Part shown: positions 21,371 to 31,120 of the stretch, in pieces
How positions within the stretch are numbered: the stretch's first letter is position 1
Layout: each line of letters begins with the position of its first letter
From: Eupeodes corollae
Taxonomy: Eukaryota > Arthropoda > Insecta > Diptera > Syrphidae
NCBI RefSeq assembly: GCF_945859685.1
Contig: NC_079148.1
Span: 50,540,421 to 50,604,420 of the forward strand
Direction: 5' to 3'
DNA: 64,000 nucleotides
Position numbers and translations under genes: made by a program
The notes under the pieces: generated by a model
The model's database searches: none
Told to the model about the DNA's origin: nothing
What the model saw: only the letters and a program-made list of their open reading frames with translations

Positions 21371-21732
21371 AAAAAGGATACTTTTGCTATTGTATTAAAA
21401 GTTCATTGTCCTCAAATCTTTGCACCAGTCTTATCAACATAAAAAGCCCTTGGGTTGGTTTTCTAAACAGAAACTCAAGAAAATCCAAAATCCCAAAAAT
21501 GCAAAAAATAGAAAACCCAAGATCCAGGAATCTTGAAAAATTGTATACATTTTTTTTTTTGATGGGAGGAAATCTTGAAATGACACTTGGCAGTATTCGA
21601 CACCAAGAAGTGTGGGACTCTTAACCACTTAAACCACCTCTTCATCAGGACCAATCTTGAAGGATCGACTACAGATTTTTCTTTCTTAACTTTGTACAAT
21701 CATTTAAACTTTTAATACTTTCCCATGTTTTT

Positions 21733-23206
21733 TTAGACTATAAGCTCATGAATCTTGGTTCTTCTTAATCTCCGAACATAGTTTCTTATATTCAAGACGG
21801 ACTCCATTTCAGAATTAGTATGACTTTGCAGTCTCTGGTTGTGCAATACAGCATATTTTTTAACAACTTCTGTAACCATTTCTATTTGTAAGTCACGACG
21901 TAAATCGGTATTTCTTATGTACCAAGGTGCATTAACTATTCCACGAAGGACTTTGTTTTGGAATTTTCGGATGATTTCGGTATTTATTTTCTTTGTACAG
22001 CCCACTAATTGGATTCCATAGGCTTTCCTTTAGTACTTAATTATACAGAATAAATTTGTTTTGGATTGATAAATCAGTACATTGTTCTATATTTCAAGTT
22101 TAGTTCTCCTCTTTTCTTTTTGATGTGCTCTTTCCACTTAAGCTTTGCATACAAAGTCATTCCAAGGTATTTTGCGGTATTGGCGTAATGTACAGTTTGA
22201 ATATTAATGATTATTTGAATATTGTTTATCTTTTTACAAATGTTTATATGTGAAGATTTTGTTTCATTGAGTTTGATACGCCATTTTTCGGTTCAAGCTC
22301 TCACGGTGTCGACGGCTTTTTGTAGTTTTAGTGCTGCCTCAGGGACACATTTTTCGGGTACCAAAATTGCGGTATCATCTGCAAAACTAGCCATTATGGT
22401 GTGATTACCAACTGGAATATCCCTTGTGTATAGTAAATACAGGGTAGGACCTAGGACACTTCCTTGTGGTACACCGGCTTCTATTTTCTTCGATTCCTTA
22501 CTCTAAACAATCGGTCTGAGATGTTCGATTTTAATATTTCCAAGTATAAGTATCCCTTTGCAGTTTTTACTCAGGTCCCTCATGTCAAACCTTGTTAAAA
22601 GCTTGAGCAACATCTAAGAAAATAGCTAAACATACTTGTTTTTCTTCTAATGCTTTTTCTATTACATCCGATATTCTATGAATTGGTCTATCGTGGAATG
22701 TTTATTTCTAAAGCCAAACTGATGGTTTGTGATTAATTTTCTTTCTTCTATAATTTCGCTAAATCTCTTCAGAAGCAGTTTTTCAAAAACTTTTGCCATA
22801 ATTGGTATAAGTGATATTGGTCTGTAAGCCGTCACTTCTGTAGGTGGTTTACCTTGCTTTGGGATGACAATTGCTTCAGCAATTTTACAATGGTGCGAGA
22901 CATACCGGTGCTTAAGGCATGCATTTATTATATATTGGAGTCTTATGAAGGCTTTCAATGGCATTTCTTTCATAATCTGAGATCGTAACCTGGTGATTTT
23001 TTATTTGATAGTTGATGTAAACACATACTTTTTATTTCTTTAAGTCTTACAATTGGAATTTCACTTTCATCTATCTTATCAACAAACTGTAAACTATTTT
23101 CAGCCCCGTTTAATGAGTATGGCTTAAAAACATTCGCAAGATGTTCGGCGAAAAGGTTAGCTTTTTCTTTCGGGTTACCGATCCATTTCCTATCTTGAGA
23201 TTTCAA
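21733..23206 (-). pseudogene. Jockey copy B ORF2, reverse transcriptase
   Basis: The minus strand carries, from right to left, the linker NKKSPGYD (near 22985), the finger region EVTAYRPISLIPIMAKVFEK and NHQFGFRNKHSTIDQ (22662-22973), the catalytic ASFADDTAIL region (about 22370-22400) with VPQGSVLGPTLYLLYT just before it, and the C-terminal frame 21733-22005 with FQNKVLRGIVNAPW. The parts lie in different frames and are separated by stops, so the enzyme is dead. Order and motifs match copy A. Confidence 0.85.
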
Positions 23207-23439
23207 GGGCGAGTTTTGTAACTGCGGTCTTTTCAGGGGTTTTCCATAGCGAAAAATAGGTTGAAGTATCAGTCTTTAAATTTCTTAGGAATGTACTGAG
23301 TGAATCATTTTTTAATTTGTAAATTTGTTTTTTTAAGATTGTTGCTTATACAATTAAACGTTGTTTTATCATCTGGAAATCTAGTATTTTCCCATTTTCT
23401 TCGAGCCCTTCTTTTGCCTATTATGAACTCTCTTATCTT

Positions 23440-23706
23440 TTAAGGATATTTGATTTCATTTTGTCTTCTATGAAAAAGTGTTGGAGTACTTTCTTCAGCG
23501 GCCTGTTGCACATCAGCAATAAATTGTTCCACTTCATGGTCAATTTGCTCGATTGTATCCATGGGAGATCTTAAATTTGTAAAACTTAAAAGCCTTTCTC
23601 TAAAATCACTCCAATTTGTTTTCTTATTTACAAGCTGTGGATTACTTTTTTCTAGTACTTCCGATTCACTTAGTGATAGAATCACTGGAGTATGATCTGA
23701 TGAAAG
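23440..23706 (-). pseudogene. Jockey copy B endonuclease C terminus and linker
   Basis: Minus strand. The motif DLSSDHTPVILSLSES marks the catalytic Asp-His end of the endonuclease, followed by the linker with IDHEVEQFIADVQQAAEEST. The hAT element interrupts the gene immediately upstream of this motif. Copy A has the same region uninterrupted at about 10555-10830. Confidence 0.85.
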
Positions 23707-23714
23707 GTCATAGT
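23707..23714. repeat. Target site duplication of hAT, left copy (GTCATAGT)
   Basis: GTCATAGT precedes the CAGCGTTGCC end and is repeated exactly at 25221-25228 after the other end. The matching site in Jockey copy A has a related sequence once. Eight bases is the standard duplication length for hAT transposons. Confidence 0.95.
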
Positions 23715-23729
23715 CAGCGTTGCCGATGT

Positions 23730-23743
23730 GGCACGATCGTGCC
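23730..23743. repeat. 14-bp palindrome in the hAT left end
   Basis: GGCACGATCGTGCC is its own reverse complement and overlaps the first TGGCACG motif, so that motif is present here in both orientations. Confidence 0.85.
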
Positions 23744-24049
23744 TTTTTGACACGGAAATTTTCTCGTGGCACGGTGACACGAAAAATTTAAATATGGCAC
23801 GTTTTATTATGTCAATCTTTTTACATAAATTTAAACTCATAGTGTAAACGCAGTGTCAATATCCATTAAAAAAACAGTGTATCAAGAACGATACTTAATT
23901 TTTTAGAAACTTATAAAATTCCCATAACAAACTTAATTGGTAAAAAATGGGGAGTTCAATATTTGCTCAAGCAGTTGAACTCCACATTCGTTTCAAATAT
24001 GTATTTCAAATGCGTGCTCTACTCTTCCGAAAGAAATACATGACTTAGC

Positions 24050-24970
24050 CAATGGTGTATATAGTTTTTTAAAAAACAGTCCTAAACGGCAAAGTAAAAT
24101 GGCAGTTTTTCAAGAATATTTCAATATTAAACAAAACAAAATTCCAAAAATGATTTCAATTCTCAGACTTTCATTTGTGTTAAATGTTTGTTAAAAAATT
24201 GGATGGTTTTGTCTCATTTTTTTCTACTCGCTGCAAAAGAAGAAAATAGTGAAATGTCAAAAAGACTCCTTGACCTACTGAATGATAACTGAATAAAATC
24301 ATATTTCAATTTTTTTGGATTACGTTCTACCTTCTACAGACAAACTTATTGTCATTTCAAAGCGAAGCCTCAAAAATAAATTTATTAATTTCTGAAATAA
24401 CTATTTTTCACTATATTTTCCTAAATAAACTTTTTTAAAGAAGATTATGTTAATTCTTCAAAAAACAAACATGATATTTGATATGAAATTGAAAACTGTA
24501 AGCCAATAGATGATATTTTTTTGGGATTGGAATGCGCAGAAGAGGTTTGAAATTTAGAGACTAACGAAAAATTGAATGTTTTAAAAGATTGTCAAATATT
24601 CTATAAAAAACTTTCGCAAGAATTTGAAAAAAATCTAATATTTTGATATCAGAATTTTCTCATCTATTATAGTGCGAGAAAGATGTTATAAGAAAAATTT
24701 TCGGGCTAGCGTTTTTCTTGAAGATTCAAACACTTTTAGGCTTAAGTTGTATAAATTAAAAAATATAATTGATGAAGCAACGTTCATTACTATTTCCAAA
24801 TTTATGTTTTGCCTCACGGAAGTGCATCAGCAAAATGAGTGTTTTTAAGGCTAAATATTATTAAAACAAGCATCGAAAACAAATTGTCATACAAAATAAT
24901 TAATGCTATAATGTCATATAATGAAATTATTAGGCCTAATAATTGTCAAAATTTTAATCTTCAGCTAATT
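24050..24970 (+). pseudogene. Degenerate hAT transposase
   Basis: Broken frames on the plus strand resemble the C-terminal half of hAT transposases related to the ZBED/SCAND3-like group. Seen in order: KNSPKRQSKMAVFQEYFNIK (near 24075), AAKEEN and LLDLLND (near 24230-24290), FMFCL followed by a decayed HGSA-type motif (near 24800), and the C-terminal dimerization segment SIENKLSYKIINAIMSYN (near 24870-24920). The residues lie in at least three frames with stops, and the N-terminal zinc finger and first catalytic region are absent. The assignment is from pattern memory, supported by the hAT ends around it. Confidence 0.65.
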
Positions 24971-25228
24971 TATTTATTTAAATTATTATAACAAAGCTTT
25001 ATTACGTATTTATATTTTTATATTATTTATACATATTTTTAATAATAATACCTCATGCACGAATAGAGGAAGTGATTTTTTTAAATAGTAACAGTATTCA
25101 CTTTATATTTATTTTTAAAGAACAACTTCAGTTTTATTTTCGTATGGCACGAAAATTTCATAAATGGCACGTTTTTTCAAAAAACGTGGCACGAAAATTT
25201 ATTTTTTGGCGGCAACGCTGGTCATAGT

Positions 25229-25794
25229 TACCTTCGAAACTAATGTGTTTTTGCTTGATTCCTTTCGCTACGAAAAAGTCTGGTATTTTGTTAGTATCGA
25301 AAGGCAATTGTATTTGCGGCCTGCTTGGAAAAGTCTTTTGCCTTTTGTTGATATCAGTCTTAATGTTTCGCATTGAAGTCTCCACCAACAAAAAGATTAT
25401 GCCCAAGAAGATTAAACAGATCTGTATAGTCATCTTCTGTCGGGGAGCACCTTGGTGGGCAGTATATAGCTGCTATCTTAAACTCTTTCTTTTTCATACC
25501 AATACTAATAGTTGTTACTTGCATATTTTCACTAGTAAACTTGGTTACTTCATAATGTTTTAAGCTTTCTTTTATTAGAATCACCGATCCACCTCTTGCC
25601 TTGTCAGCTGGATGTGGAGCGTGGTAACATGAATAGTTTTCTATTAGATTATCTAGACTTTGCCCATTGGAGAAATGAGTTTCGGACACCAGGCAAATAT
25701 CCCTATGTTCTAGATCTAAAAAGATTTTTAATTCGGATGAATGTTGTACCGTTTGCATTGCATGAAGCATTTTAAGTGTTCTGTCCATCATTGT
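25229..25794 (-). pseudogene. Jockey copy B endonuclease, N-terminal part
   Basis: The minus-strand frame 25360-25791 begins about where ORF2 starts and carries the APE-type endonuclease: ICLVSETHF (catalytic Glu), GGSVILIKESLKHYEV, IAAIYCPPRC and FVGGDFNAKH (catalytic Asp, Asn). The remaining part lies in another frame to 25229, where the hAT element cuts in. This is the best preserved endonuclease of the Jockey copies here. Confidence 0.88.
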
Positions 25795-25919
25795 TTTTTA
25801 AGAGCGACTTATTCGCTTAGCTGTTTGATATTCAAATCCTGTTTATCAATTCTTCGAAGCATAAGTTGTAGCATTTCTTTTATGGAAGTCTCTTCATTCT
25901 TTCGCACATTTTTAACAAT

Positions 25920-26305
25920 CTTAGAAACGCCTTTTACTTTGAACAGCCTTTTTAGGCGGTTCCTTCTTAGTATTGTTTTCAGCAGTTAAATCGGTATTTA
26001 CTGTGTTTCTGGGTTTATCTCTAGCAGATGTATTTTTGCCTCTGCACTCTTGGAATTTTTTGGCAACTGGGCAGCCTCTACAGCTTGCAGAGTGATTACC
26101 CTGGAAGTTCACACATTTTGGTTTCTGATCTTTGCTTATAGGACAATTTTTAGTTGCATGTTTTCCTTCGCACTTTACACAAGCAAACTCTCGGTTGTAT
26201 TATTTTTGGGAATGACCAAAGGCTTGGCAACGTTTGCACAGCGGAACAACTTAAGATTTTCGCAGTGGTTCAATTTTAACAGCTATGCCCAAGACTGATC
26301 TTACT
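25920..26305 (-). pseudogene. Jockey copy B ORF1 C terminus with zinc knuckles
   Basis: The minus strand encodes the nucleic-acid-binding end of the Jockey Gag-like protein. Reading leftward: LGIAVKIEPLRKS, CKRCQAFGHSQ, then CVKCEGKHATKNCP and CVNFQGNHSASCRGCP. These are three CCHC-type knuckles, one with a Cys lost (CVNF). A basic tail follows. The frame contains stops and the N-terminal part is missing. Confidence 0.8.
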
Positions 26306-27732
26306 TTACGTATAAAATAAAACAAAAAAGAACATATTCAACATTTTCATATTACTGAATGTTTTGAAATGTGAATGTTTTCGTTGGTGTACTAATTTGC
26401 TGATCAAGGGATGTTTCAGTATTATGCAAAACATATGCAGTCTTTTCGTCTTTCCTCTTCACGACAACCTTTTAAAAAAATGATTAACAGAATTTTATTA
26501 ATGCAGTGAAACAGAAAATATTGTACTTCTAAATTTGTTTTTTTTTTTTTTGTTATATTTAGTTTCAAAAAAATTGGGAATGTTTACCTCAAAGAAGAGT
26601 TTTATTTTATTTCTGGGATTTTGGCATTTGTTTTTTTTTCAGGATCCTGCGTTTTTGAGATTAGGGGTTTCAGCCATTCTGGATTATATTTTGTGGATTC
26701 CAGCTTTCGGGATTGTTTTCGCCCGTTTCTGAAAGAAATACCATACATTTTGGAACTATATGAATGTAGAACTGTAAGTTTTTAAGTGTCCTTTGAAGGT
26801 CCTTACATACCATGAACGCAATTATTGCTCTCTTTCCCATACTTCCTTACAATATACATATACATACAGGTATTCAATAGCCTATAGTACTTAAATCGCA
26901 AGAGAAAATAATAAATAAATAAGACGTATACTGCTGACACCTTTCGAATGACATCTCTTTATTTTTTCTAAAGGATATAACATATGTTATGTATATGTAT
27001 ATTTGTACGTGGATGACATACAAAATGTTATACTCTATAAATTGTATACCTATCTATTAGCATTCAAAGTGCTTTTAGAATTGTAAATTTTCTTTTCAAG
27101 TGAACCTTAGCGATAACACATAATAATAAATATCTACATATGTGTAAGGAAAAAAACAGTAGGGTTTAAGTAGGTAAAACGTTCAAGCTCTACCGTACCT
27201 AACCTATGCAATAAAAGGCTCTAATGTGTTTTCAATTGATGGAAATTGTAACACATTGTGAACATCAAAGTTAAAGTGGGTACAAGTTTTTATATAGCAC
27301 GTGTGAATTTAAAAACATTAAGAAGAAAACTCATCAAATAAAAGTGAAATTGTTAATTTATTATTATTTTTATTTTTTTCATGTCGATTAATATATTTTT
27401 TAAAGGTATTAAAAGATAAAGGAAATACACAAAAACGCATTAAAAATAAGAAAAATGTGCTATTAAAGCAACACATATTTTAAACTTAATTAAAACAAAT
27501 TCTTATACAATTTTTATTACAATTTGTCTTGTTGAATAATGTTTCCTTCAAAGCTGTGGTGGTATAGACGAGACTTCTCAGATTGAGCTTTATTTATCAA
27601 AAATGTGTCTTTTGGGCTATAAATAGCATTAAAGATACACATTCATCAATAAAGTCACGCTTTTAACAATTCCTAATTGATTTCGTTCCTGACATCATTA
27701 CTCGCACACAGGAATGGTTGAGAGTCGTAAGT
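26306..27732. other. AT-rich intergenic stretch, no gene seen
   Basis: No supported gene. The last 55 bases (about 27676-27730) resemble, on the opposite strand, DNA at about 49416-49470; both abut RTE-like 3' ends. Confidence 0.5.
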
Positions 27733-29745
27733 CACTTACTTACTTACTTAAGGTGGCGCTATAGTGCGGGGCCGACCTGGGCCTTAACCAACATGCGTCT
27801 CCAGCCAGCTCAGTCCCTAGCTAGCTGTCTCTAGTTTCGCACGCAAGTTAGTTGAGTCCATTCGCTCTACATGACCTAGCCATCTAAGCTGTTGGACTTT
27901 AATTCTGCTAACTAGGACAGTGTCGCTGTACAGCTTCTCCATCTATGCGTACCGGACCAAAAATCACCCGAAGAATTTTTCTCTCGAAGCATCTTAAGAC
28001 GCTCTCATCTTTCTTTGACAGGGTCCAGGCCTCAGCACCATAAATGAGAACCGGGATGATGAGTGTCTTATAGATAAAGATTTTAGATGTTCGAGAGACG
28101 AGTTTCCTTCTCAATTGCCTTTTAAGTCCAAGGAAGCAGCGATTTGCAAGAGTTATTCTTCCTTTAATTTCAACGCTGGTGTCGTTGTCTGTGTTAATAG
28201 CGGTGCCTAGGTAGACAAAGTCTTTAACTACCTCGAAGTTATAGCTGTCCATGGTGACGTTTTGTCCAAGACGTCGTTGTTTAGTGTCCTTTTTTGATGA
28301 CAGCATATACTTACCACTTAACCCATCTTCTTCGCTTCCTCGCAATGCTCAAAAACGCTCCACTTACATCATGCTTTGATCTTCCAATTATGTCAATATC
28401 ATCTGCGTATCCGAGTCATGATGGACCTTTGGAAGATTGTGCCTCTAGTGTTGACGGTTGAGTTTTGCACAATTCTTTCCACAACGATGTTGAAGAAGTC
28501 GCATGACAGTGCATCGCCTTGTCTAAAACCTTTTTTGACATCAAATGCATCGGTAGGATCTTTTCCGACCTTGATAGAGCAGCGTGCATTTTCTATCGTC
28601 ATTCTGCACAAACGGATAAGTTTGATAGGGATGCCAAAACTAGACTATGCTCGGTAGAGCTCTTCCCTATAGAAGCTGTCATAAGAGGCTTTAAAATCGA
28701 TAAAGAGATGGTGGGTATCGATTTGAAGTTCCTGGGTTTTTTCCAAGATCTGCCGTAGTGTGAATATTTGGTCAATAGTGGACTTTCCTGGTCAGAAGTC
28801 ACACTGATAAGGACCAATCAGGTTGTTGACGAATGGCTTCAGGCGTTCACAAAATACGGCAGGGGGTCTTATACGCAATGTTAAGAAGACTGATGCCTCT
28901 GTAGTTGGCGCAGTACTCCTTTCTTATGTATCGGGCACACTATGCTGAGATTCCACTCATCGGGCATGCTTTCTCCAGACCATATTTTGCAGATGAGTTG
29001 GTGCATGCTCCGTACCATGTCATCGCCTGCTGCTTTGAATAGTTCGGCAGCGATGTTGTCAGCTCCAGCAGCTTTGTGTGACTTAAGTTTAGATATAGCT
29101 ATCTTCACTTCGTCAAGGTCGGGTAGGCGGAATTTTTGGAGAAGTGATTTTTCCATATTCTCAGCATTGACTGCGGTTCTACTACGATGTTCCCCTGATC
29201 GTCTTTACAGGCTTCAGTTCGTGGCTAGTACCCTTGGGAGGTTTTTTTACCTTTTGGTAAAATTAACGAACCTCATTCCTGTTGTGACATCCCTCTATCT
29301 CCTCGATCGCGCGCTTCTCATGCTCTCTTTTTTTCCATCTACGAAGCCGGTGGAGAAGTGTCGTGCATCGATCGCAATGTGGTCAATCTGGTTGACGGTT
29401 GATTGATCAGGAGATTTCCATGTCCCCTTGTGGATATTAACATGCGTGAACTGCCTACTAGCTCGAACAGCTGTCGGAGGTAGTGTCGTGCAGGCTGTAT
29501 CTCCCGATTATGCCACCAAAGATGTCTTCTCTTCCTAGCTTGGCATTAAAATCTCCTAAGTCAATTTTAATGTCATAGCCAGGGCACTACTCATATGTGT
29601 TGGCCAAGAGCTCGAAGAATTCTTTGGTGTCTTCATCTTCTCTGTTGGGGCATGCGCGCATATTAGGCTTATGTTGGCGAATTTAGCCTTGATGCGGATT
29701 GTCGTGATGCTTCGCTCACACTGTTGAAACTCAAGACACAACGAG
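27733..29745 (-). mobile_element. RTE-like LINE copy (subfamily II)
   Basis: Minus strand. The 3' end at the left has TTAC repeats and the subfamily II end (GGGCCGACCTGGGCC). The C-terminal frame 27908-28345 has VKDFVYLGTAI and LIYGAEAWTLSKKDES. The central reverse transcriptase follows to 28880 in several frames (KGFRQGDALSCDFFN, RMTIENARCSIKVG), then the finger region and linker (28881-29156). Toward the right, the endonuclease C terminus joins directly to the linker by an internal deletion near 29340-29370, and the N-terminal endonuclease is missing apart from IRIKAKFANISLICAHAP (29556-29741). Confidence 0.87.
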
Positions 29746-29749
29746 CGTA

Positions 29750-30380
29750 GGAACCGAGGAAGAGGAAGAATTCCTCATATTTTTTACAAATGACCAAAAA
29801 TTTGTACTGCCTTTGGGACATTGCAGTATTTTTTGCCGTAATTTTTGGTCATGTAAAAATTTGCGTTTCAGGCCTTTCTGGCTTGCTTGAACTTATTCCG
29901 GTTTTTCTCAGTTGGATTGGCTTTAAAAGAACGAAAAATTACCTTCTTAACCCTAATAACCTCTTTACAGCTCACATCGAACCATGCGTTTTCCTTAGGT
30001 CTGATGCTTTTAACCTTATTCGGGATAAAAGTTCTCATTCGTCAACGTCGCTATCGAGGAAGCATAGTGACCAGTTAAAGATCCTAATTCTGCTCGACCT
30101 ACCACGTCCAATATTCAAGTGGGCTCGTTGACCAGCTGAGTAAGGGGGTTTAACTCAGCGAAGATCTCAGCACAAACTCCTTCTGGTGTTGACTGGCCCG
30201 AATGTTGAAGCCATGAAGAATTGTGTACATTGAAATCGCTCGTAACTACGATTTCAGTGCGAGGATAGGACGAATTAATTCTTTGGATGGAATCAGACAA
30301 AGCATCAATTTCACGAGAAGTTAACACTCTGTCTTGATTGGGGCTTCGATAAAGGAAGCAATAGTGAATGATTAGCACCT
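29750..30380 (-). mobile_element. Endonuclease remnant of another LINE
   Basis: The minus-strand frame 30115-30378 carries an APE-type endonuclease segment: SYPRTEIVVTSDFNVHNSSW (the GDFN motif reads SDFN), then GVCAEIFAELNPLTQLVNEPT. Decayed C-terminal endonuclease and linker sequence continues to about 29760. The motifs are of the Jockey/CR1-like type and differ from the RTE-like family next to it. Broken and partial. Confidence 0.7.
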
Positions 30381-30399
30381 TGAACGTTTTAAATCCAGT

Positions 30400-30875
30400 G
30401 TTGGCCAGATGCTTTTAGCAACCCGACACGTTTTGATGTTGTTCCACCTGGTGCCTGCCCTCCTCACAGCGTCTTGCATTGGCAGCAGTTTACAAGTAAC
30501 GATTGGTATGCCAGTACTTGCCAAACGTGCAAGGATGGGCTATACTGTACTGTTCCTGACGAGTTCATCTGCCTTACAGTAAGCAGGAATGTCTCTATGG
30601 CCCGGCACCCAGCAAAGGTAAATATTAAACTATTGTGCCATCTCCATTAAAGATAATCGACAGTTATGGACTGTTAAAGTTTGCAGAGACAGAGTCCAGA
30701 GATTTGAAAGCGGCCTGGCTATCAGAGATAATACGGATATCAGATGTTAATATCACGTTTTCTTTGAGCCAGCACAAGACTTCCTTTATTGCCAAAAGTT
30801 CCGCCTGGAACACGTTACAATGATTGGAAAGGCGGAGTGAGAGACTTAATTTCATTCGTTTTGAGCACACACCTC
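30400..30875 (-). mobile_element. RNase H remnant of an RNase H-type LINE
   Basis: The minus-strand frame 30664-30870 is part of an RNase H domain: VFQAELLAIKEVLCWLKEN (catalytic Glu) and IRIISDSQAAFKSLDS (catalytic Asp). The next segments toward the left hold decayed downstream sequence, including a trace of WNNIKTC and LYTVQ. Since RNase H comes before an endonuclease in the transcription direction here, this and the remnant at 29750-30380 must belong to different elements. Confidence 0.78.
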
Positions 30876-30924
30876 CACTAACTCCTTCTTTTTTTTAAAG
30901 ACTACCCGTCAACTTAGATTTTGA

Positions 30925-31120
30925 TTTTCAACCAAAAATGTCATATTGACTACCGCAGTTGTCATATTAGTCAAAATGACTACCGTAGTTTCCAATTCTT
31001 TCAACCAAAGTCGTCATATTGACTACCAAATTGTAAAACAAATCTCGGATCCCGAAATTGACAACCGAAAATGGTTCAATTGACTATCGCGGTTATCGGC
31101 TAAAAATTGACTACCAAAAT
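30925..31120. repeat. Degenerate repeat of a TTGACTACC motif
   Basis: ATTGACTACC or a close variant (AATGACTACC, TTGACAACC, TTGACTATC) occurs about six times in 190 bases, three times after GTCATAT-type sequence. Spacing is irregular, about 25-40 bases. No coding potential or terminal repeat was recognised. Confidence 0.6.

Larger units (their letters stand above)
23715..25220 (+). mobile_element. hAT DNA transposon, 1506 bp, degenerate
   Basis: The ends are CAGCGTTGCC and GGCAACGCTG, a 10-bp perfect terminal inverted repeat starting with the hAT-typical CAG. An exact 8-bp duplication flanks it. Near each end the motif TGGCACG occurs three times in the same orientation (23729, 23767, 23795 and 25145, 25165, 25187). 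Repeated subterminal motifs are the usual transposase binding sites in hAT elements. The interior has relics of a transposase on the plus strand. It is inserted in the endonuclease of Jockey copy B. Confidence 0.93.
21550..26305 (-). mobile_element. Jockey LINE copy B, with poly(A) end, interrupted by hAT
   Basis: Minus strand. The 3' end is an 11-base A run (T at 21550-21560). Moving right: 3' untranslated DNA matching copy A, reverse transcriptase (21733-23206 in several frames), endonuclease (to about 25794, split by a hAT element at 23715-25220), then the ORF1 zinc knuckles (25920-26300). The 5' end fades near 26305, inside ORF1. Reading frames are broken at many places, including 22500 and 22970. 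It is longer than copy A and lacks most of that copy's deletions. Confidence 0.9.
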
